Shown: piece by piece, positions 57,655-64,000 of the stretch
Numbering within the stretch: position 1 is the stretch's first letter
Layout: each line of letters begins with the position of its first letter
Made by a program: the position numbers and the translations under genes
The notes under the pieces: generated by a model
Seen by the model: only the letters and a program-made list of their open reading frames with translations
What the model was told of the DNA's origin: nothing
The model's database searches: none
Assembly (NCBI GenBank): GCA_949317995.1
Contig: OX439035.1
Coordinates: forward strand, 81,841,959-81,905,958
Direction: 5' to 3'
Source of the DNA: Acholoe squamosa
Taxonomy: Eukaryota > Annelida > Polychaeta > Phyllodocida > Polynoidae
Length of the DNA: 64,000 bases

Positions 57655-60600
57655 TCATTGGTCTTCTATACTCAAGTCGTACATTTCTATCTCATTGAAC
57701 TCAGCATTCATCTGTGTTGCCCAGGCATCAACGCGTTTACTCTGAAAGAGTAGAGAATGGATTATATTCATTGAAATACAAGGATACATTTTTATAGCAA
57801 TACAAAATATAGTATTAATACTTAAGGTGGGTCGCTACCATTGAATCAAAGATCCTAGATTTTCTTCTTTTTTCTCCCAGAGTGACAAAAAAATCATCTA
57901 GAAGAAGAATATGAAAAGAAAAGTAGGTGGTCCCGAGCTACTTTTTTTTTTCTAGATTTTTGAAAAATAAAAGTATTTTCATTTTCATCTAAAAAATTAG
58001 AAAAAATGGACTAAGATTTGAGGATTTTTCCTGCAACAACTATCAAACACAGAAATATGAAAATTCAGAAGGTGAATGTTCTAATATCCTAATTTATCAC
58101 AATTTTTTTCTTTTTTCTCCAATTACAAGGAATTATGGGTAAATTTCTCACATTTTTGCAAAAAGGAGAGTAAATTTCCCCCTTTTTTTTTTTTAATGAG
58201 AAAAACGATTAGATCATCCATTTCTAAACACTAGATTTTTCTTACAATTTTCTGAAATATTCTTCAGATAATTTGCTTTTAAATAGGAGTAATTTTGATA
58301 TGTTGTCCCATGCATAATTTTATAATTTTGGTCATTTGAAATAATAAAAAAAAAATATTTGAAAAATTAACTAAAATATTCAAAGCACTGCATGATGGGT
58401 AAAATATATAAATCCTTGGCAAAACATTGTTTCATTATATGCCCTCAATCATTGTGAGCAGTATATCATGATTAAAGCATTGTCTAGGTAATATGTGGGG
58501 TATAATTGTAAGGTCCAAAAGAATGTCAGAGAATGAAGAAAATAATTCAGATGTAAATATGCCAAAATTCAAAGTTGTCATAAAATGGACAGTTTTGGTC
58601 AAAATTCCCAAAAAGATTTTCTAGACACTTAGGACATTTTGAGGTATGTGCCTACTAAAAATTATCTCATTCTGAAGAAAAAAAACCTATATGTGCAGAA
58701 ACCTGTGCAGGAGGCTCAATTTCAATGGTAGCGACCCACCTTAAGCAGTTCATAAGGGATTTCATACTGCAGAGATAAAAAAACCTTCGACCTGGCCCTA
58801 TAGTGTGGAATTTGCTTGAGTACCAGCCTATACAAGAAATTCTACCATACTCAAGCAACTCAGTGGCTGCATAAAGAGGTTATTGACATTTATCCAAACT
58901 ATTTATCCTACTTACTGTTACACGTTGTTTTGCTGGGGCTTTTCTTTTCTTCTCTAGTTTCTCTGCTGGTGATTGGAAAAGTCCTCTGTGGCCATAGGTT
59001 TTCTCTGGAAGAAAATGTTTCATATATTATTTTCTTAGCTTAAAGTTATGTGAGACCTGATCAAACATCAACAAATACGTACAGAAATATCAGCCCTACT
59101 AGTCAGGGACGTACTAAAGTCAGGATGCACGAAAAATATCTTAAGTTACACATCGAAATTCTTAATCCCCCCCCCCCTTTCTATTCATCGATGTTAATCT
59201 TATTAGAAGTGAAGGTTTCTATCTTTTGCAAAATAAATACGGTTGTGGATCTTACCAGCTGTTGGAGTTTTCAGTGGTGGGGAGCCAATGTCCATGGGCT
59301 GCAACTTCAGCTTCTTTGGAGGTGTTTTCACGGGTGATAATTCTAGAGGGTCTTCTAACAAAGAGTCGAACTGCAAATTGGGTATACGCTGGTCCCCTGA
59401 TATCTCAGAGAGGGAGAGGCTGGGTGTAGGAATGGGAGTCAGGTTTGGTGTGTTAAGGCTAGTGTCTGGTACACGCTCTATCGGTGACATAAACACTCCA
59501 CTGTCGAACATTGAGGAATTTGAGATTTGACTGAGCGATTTCTTGGAAACAGGAGCAATATTTTCAGATGGCGATTTCTTTCTTTTGGCAGTCTCCTTAT
59601 TTTTCGGCTCAGCCTTTTTCGCAGATGATGTATTCACTGGTTTGGTGTTCTCATTTGAAGTCTTCAGGATGGAAAGCCTCTGTGGCGACTTCATCTTTTG
59701 AGACACTGTAGACACCGACTTCTTTGATGCATTCTGCTTTGTACATGTCCTCCCTGGCCGTGATCTAGTTTTACTTGCTGAACTTGTCTTCTTAGTTGAT
59801 GTTGGGAAAAGAACCAAACATAGGTCTTCCTCGTTTGACTGGTCAAAGTCATACATATCAGTGGATCCATCTGACGATGTAGCAGTACTTGTTGTACTGT
59901 CAACATCTCCTTCATATGCCGTATCCTGGAGGAACAATATGCGCTCATTAAAACAGGATTTAGCACTACAATTTTAGGACTATTCACCACTTTAGCCTTA
60001 CCATGCCTGTATTCAAAGTAAAATATCAGTATCCATGTTTCATCACCAAATTATCATACTAGTAACTACCGGTATTTTGTTTCATTTAGTCAATTCTATA
60101 CAGAACGAGCCATGATGCTTTAATGTTACATTTACTTACTCTGCGAGACTTGCTCCTTGTGCGGGTGGCACGTGGTAGAGGTGTGGAACTTTTCTTGGAC
60201 ACATTTTGCTGCTAGAATAGAAATTACAAGATTTAATTCAATCTTAATCCTAAGAATTAGAACTCCGTGCAATCAAAATACTGTGCCCTATATATACAAG
60301 GATGCAAAGGTAATGGATACAAAGGTAAAGGATGCAATTATTATGAAGGCTTAAGGAGGTTTAAGATACTTTTTAAAAAAAAAGTAGCTGATAGGTACAA
60401 CATTGTTGTAGTGGTAGATGACCTCTTGAAGATTGAATATTGAAACCTTTCCATTAAAGTACAAAAAGTGTACCTGGAGTATGCATGTAGACCCATAGAA
60501 CCTAGAAAACCCATTCAACTGTGGCCCTTCCAACCCAGTAATCCTCATTACTGAATAAGGTCTGGCTGAAGAGATTTCCCTACGGCCAGTTACAGTCTAC

Positions 60601-62676
60601 TAATTGTCTCTCCACCACTCTAAGCTGCCCAAATTGGATGTGGCCCAGTAGTAATTGGGTAGACATGCTTATACCTTCTGTCAGGACAACTGGTTGACAA
60701 GTACTATATAAATTATTGGAAACCAGAAATGGCATGTGGCAAGTCTAGTATCCGCGTTGGTGCTCATTTAAATATATGACGTCCTGTTGTAAGGACTTCT
60801 AAAGGGCAGGTTCCACATTTCATTAATTCACACAAAAATTGAAAGCTTAAGTCGGGGTGTGACTTAAATTAAAATTTTTTTTTTTTTTTTGGTTCACACT
60901 TCAACTCAGCCTTCCATAAGCAATTGGATGATGTGGAACTCACCATAGTGGATTTCATACATGCTCACCCCTCGAGTGAGAAGGCTACCTACCTGAGGAA
61001 CCTATTGGAATTCAATTGGATTCAAAGGCTCCATTCAAATGCACCCCAAGGGTTGAACATAGCCGATGCACCTTTTGGTGCAGGCTGAGTTTGGGTTGAT
61101 TTGATCCCTTGGTGACATTTGGTGGCTTTATTGGTCACCTATGTCACATTGAAATTACATCCAGCACAAACATGTCGCTCAACATAGCCTCGTCCAAAAA
61201 AATTTTACTTACAAAATTTTGTGTATAAGGATGTCAATTTCTTTTTGCACACCGGGAATTTTCTGGTGAGCAATGTGGAACACCGACTCAGAAATAGGCT
61301 ATCTTACCCTGAGCAGATTTTAATTGAAATAATTCCATGAATTATTCTAATTACTCTTTAGATTAGATAAATTTATTTAATCTATATCACTACGAGAGAC
61401 CATATCTGGCGTAGTGTGACTATCAGAATTAAATTTTGATATTGTCCAATTTTATAACATCAACTTCACTACTGGAGTTGAGACCACTGGCAATTTTGCC
61501 ACTTATTTGCACAAACAAATGCCTGATGAGTCCCCATAGGATGAAACTGCTCTTATAAACCATAAAACTCAAAGTTGTTGGTTGTAACTATGGTTGTCAT
61601 GCAACCATAGATACCTGTGTACTACTCTCCATGGAGAAAAGTCACAAGTGGCTCATGCTATGCAACGGTGTTCCTGATGACATCACGGATTTTGATCCCA
61701 ACTGTCATTTGGAGTGGTAGCATTGTGCTTGAAGGACGCACCCATCCTAGCCCTGTCGAAAAGATTAAATTAAAATATGGGTTTGGGTTATAAGCAGGAA
61801 TTTCTGCTACTAAAAGTTACTTACATTTCTGTCCTTCCGGCCCAATGCCCTGGATGTACGGTTTCCTGGTCCCTGCAATACAACACAATCAGAATGCAAC
61901 AACATATATACGGCACATGGCTATTGTATTATTGACCAATGGGAGGCATCCCTGGCATATACTGCGGAGTCGGGGGCTGAAGGTGTTAGTCATAGTGCCG
62001 TCGGGGTCTAATGGCGGCCCCCAGCTGATAATGGCTATGTGAGCTATATACACAGGATTGGCGGCAATGGTACAATACAGGTAATATTCCTCGAGACTAT
62101 TCCAGACTATGATTGTGGGCCAGGAATAGTAGAGAGGAATGTTACCTGTATTGTAACAATTGCTGCCAATCCAGTACTTATACTTACATGCTACCTACTA
62201 AGGCTAGACATTGTCTGGGTAGCTAGACATGGTGTCTGGTAGATAGATTGGATGTTGTCTGCTCTTAATTGGGTACTCAACACTATGATTGGTAATATGT
62301 AGCTTTCACTTTGTTATGAAAGAAAGTGCTCTGCACTGATTGGTGCAGAGGTCAATGCTTGTACTGATGGGCCCAGCAATATGGGCTCAGATATTGGTGG
62401 GCAGAACAATAATCATCATCTGCCTTTGTTGTTATGTAATTCATAGGTTTTCACGTATCACTGTCTTAGCATATAATAATAAGGTGAAATAACAGACATC
62501 AAACCACCTTCCAAAAGATAATGGGGAAATCATTATGACTTAAATCCAAAGAAAAATATCCCTATTATGTGCACTGAAAATACTTACCATTGGCATTAGT
62601 TTCTTTGACATCTTATCAATAATATTCATCGTCTTTTGGTGATCAGAATCATCACTGGATGTCTTTATTGATGCAT
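57655..62676 (-). CDS. CDCA5: Sororin (CDCA5), six exons, N-terminus outside the window
   Basis: Exons in transcription order: 62676-62588, 61872-61825, 60211-60140, 59925-59256, 59004-58916 and 57741-57655. All junctions are AG/GT and all phases fit, giving about 350 residues. The last exon encodes VDAWATQMNAEFNEIEMYDL and a short end, matching the conserved C-terminal sororin domain (in vertebrates a Trp..MNAEF..Asp-Leu pattern). Sororin stabilises cohesin on replicated DNA by opposing WAPL through PDS5. The large fourth exon is Ser/Thr/Lys-rich with many SP/TP sites (SPVKTPPKKLKL, SPPLKTPT), as expected of a Cdk target. I do not see the vertebrate FGF motif or a KEN box. The first visible exon starts in mid-codon, so at least one exon lies upstream. 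It is longer than vertebrate sororin (about 250). Confidence 0.9.
57826..58740. mobile_element. TTAA-flanked element (Kolobok/piggyBac-type), non-autonomous
   Basis: 915 bp with perfect 20-bp inverted ends GGTGGGTCGCTACCATTGAA and TTAA on both sides (57822-57825, 58741-58744). AT-rich, non-coding. In the last sororin intron. Confidence 0.85.
60220..61820. other. Sororin intron
   Basis: The 1.6-kb intron between two short exons. AT-rich, with no other feature I can define. Confidence 0.5.
62055..62172. repeat. 118-bp hairpin with 50-bp arms
   Basis: The left arm (62055-62103, GGATTGGCGGCAATGGTACA onward) pairs with the right arm (62123-62172) over about 50 bp with a few mismatches, around a 19-bp loop. 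In a sororin intron. No target duplication is obvious. Confidence 0.85.
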
Positions 62677-62812
62677 CTAGAAAAAAAAAAATTTAGTCGA
62701 GATGTAGACAATACTGCAGTTCAGGTCTGCTCATTAAAAAACTTGATTCCCCTACTCTTCTCGAAGGATACCATAGCTAGTGTTCTTTTATTTGTCTAGT
62801 CCCATAGGCAGG

Positions 62813-63275
62813 CAGGGGTCGACAAATCAGTTTGAAACCAGTGTGTCCACTGGACACTAAGGCAAATCTAAGTTGTGTCCAGCAAAAAAATGGTGTCTCA
62901 TCCCTCTAAGTCAATGTAATCTCCCACGTATAAGGCGCAGCTCACGTATAAGGCGCACCCCCCCCCCCCCAACTCAGAGAATGCAAGTCCACATATAAGG
63001 CGCACCTCTAAGAGCAGATTTTTGTTAATTTAGTACTGTTCTATAGTAAAAATACCCCCCTATAAGGCGCACCCCAAACTCAAGGCAATTTTCCTCCCAC
63101 GTATAAGACCCAGCAGCCTTTTGTTTGGCCTATAAGACGCGCCTTATACGCGGGAGATTACGGTATAACCCTAGCTTGCTAGCTGTGTCCACTGGACACA
63201 ACTTGTAAAATGAGTTGTGTCCAGAGAAATAAGTTTGTGTCCCGGGCACTGGACACAGGGATTTGTCGAGCCCTG
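62813..63275. mobile_element. hAT-like element (CAGGGGTCGACAAATC ends)
   Basis: Inverted ends CAGGGGTCGACAAATC / GATTTGTCGAGCCCTG and the 6-bp duplication GGCAGG (62807-62812, 63276-63281). The unoccupied site is at 6100-6105. TGTCCACTGGACAC and related phrases repeat near both ends. It contains a nested MITE. Confidence 0.9.
62914..63163. mobile_element. GTATAAGG-ended MITE copy, nested
   Basis: About 250 bp with ATGTAATCTCCCACGTATAA / TTATACGCGGGAGATTACGG ends; TA follows the right end. Inserted inside the hAT-like element, so younger than it. Confidence 0.85.
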
Positions 63276-63421
63276 GGCAGGGCCAGTCAAACCACGGCCT
63301 TTGATCACTCAGACGTAGTTCAGTGAGACCAACAATTTTGCTAAAAAAAAAAAATAAAAATAAAATAAAAACATCAAAAAAAAAACAACACTTAAGTCTA
63401 AAGAAGCTATCAGAACACACA

Positions 63422-63564
63422 CAGGGATGAAAGTCAAAGAGCACGAAAATCCCTGAAATGACCCAATATTCGCCCCAAAAACCTGGGTGTCTATATGAAT
63501 GTATAGGACCCTGGAAATTCAAAATCCCTGAAATCAGGGAATTCCCTGAAGACTTTCATCCCTG
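63422..63564. mobile_element. hAT-like MITE copy 4
   Basis: 143 bp with CAGGGATGAAAGTC ends and the 6-bp duplication CACACA (63416-63421, 63565-63570). Confidence 0.88.
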
Positions 63565-63570
63565 CACACA

Positions 63571-64000
63571 GGGTTAGTCTGTTATTTCCGTTATCTGAAT
63601 ATAACAAGTGTCAACAGCTATAGTGTTGCGATTTTTAATCTGCTGAATGCATTTTATTAGGGGGAGGTGTTAAACGGCATTTTTTTAAAAACTGGTTACA
63701 GGAAAACTCAGCCTGCTAGAGTCTACCGTTGACCAACCGGGGGGGGGGAAGAGGGCATGGGTGAGCATCCCCAATGTATCAACAGTTCTTAAGTCTTTTG
63801 ATAAGCACCTCTGTTCCTCACACTGACTATATAATATGCAGGTTTTCTTTTAAAACTTGATACATGTCTAGACAGGACAAAACAGACAGTACAGTGCACT
63901 TCAAACTAATCTATCTAGGTAGCCGGTTACAAATTACTGAAGAGATAATTATGTACATCTATCTATGTTTTGCAAGATGAGATAAGACAACAGGCTAGTA
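63571..64000. other. Right edge, nothing recognised
   Basis: Presumably sororin intron. I looked on the minus strand for the missing first exon and found no convincing start codon with a phase-1 donor. Confidence 0.4.

Larger units (their letters stand above)
62746..63330. mobile_element. Copy of the 5.8-6.4 kb repeat, split by an insertion
   Basis: CCCCTACTCTTCTCGAAGG..CCCATAGGCAGG (left) and GGCAGGGCCAGTCAAACCAC..GATCACTCAGACG (right) are continuous at 6050-6155 but separated here by a 463-bp DNA element. Confidence 0.85.

Overview
The window reads as AT-rich chromosomal DNA of a bilaterian animal, most likely a marine invertebrate. The evidence is spliced genes with GT/AG introns that encode recognisable animal proteins (CRIPT and sororin), plus BEL/Pao, LINE, SINE and LTR retroelements and many small inverted-repeat transposons. 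Two SINE-like families end in a GTTAAAC-type domain plus a short simple repeat, a style I associate with lophotrochozoan and other invertebrate genomes. The phylum cannot be fixed from the sequence.

Left third (1-12.6 kb) is repeat-dominated. It holds a foldback element, a Harbinger-type MITE, a broken BEL/Pao pol fragment (minus strand), a satellite with a 160-bp monomer and partly a 320-bp higher-order unit, and a nearly full-length but broken endonuclease/YADD reverse transcriptase LINE embedded in that satellite. A patch of satellite is also embedded in the LINE. A 40-bp minisatellite and a triple palindrome follow.

Middle (14.5-32.2 kb): two Tc1/mariner-like non-autonomous elements, each carrying a related minisatellite, flank a 13.2-kb LTR retrotransposon (15634-28873). 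The retrotransposon has 423-bp LTRs about 2.4% diverged, an imperfect 5-bp target duplication, a very large gag, and a pol with protease, a reverse transcriptase whose catalytic core is deleted, RNase H and integrase ending in an AT-hook. Downstream of pol is a 3.7-kb accessory coding region that does not look like env. All frames are broken. The 3' LTR carries a SINE-like insertion with a 13-bp duplication.

Right half (34-64 kb) holds three host genes: an RGG/RS-rich predicted RNA-binding protein (minus, 34342-40731), CRIPT (plus, five exons, 45818-53763, complete, 99 residues) and sororin/CDCA5 (minus, 57655-62676, six exons found, N-terminus beyond the window). The RGG gene and CRIPT are divergent; CRIPT and sororin converge. 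Introns and spacers are full of small DNA transposons whose target duplications can be read directly (TA, TTAA, TWA and 5-6 bp). Several are nested, and in two cases the pre-insertion empty site is present elsewhere in the window.
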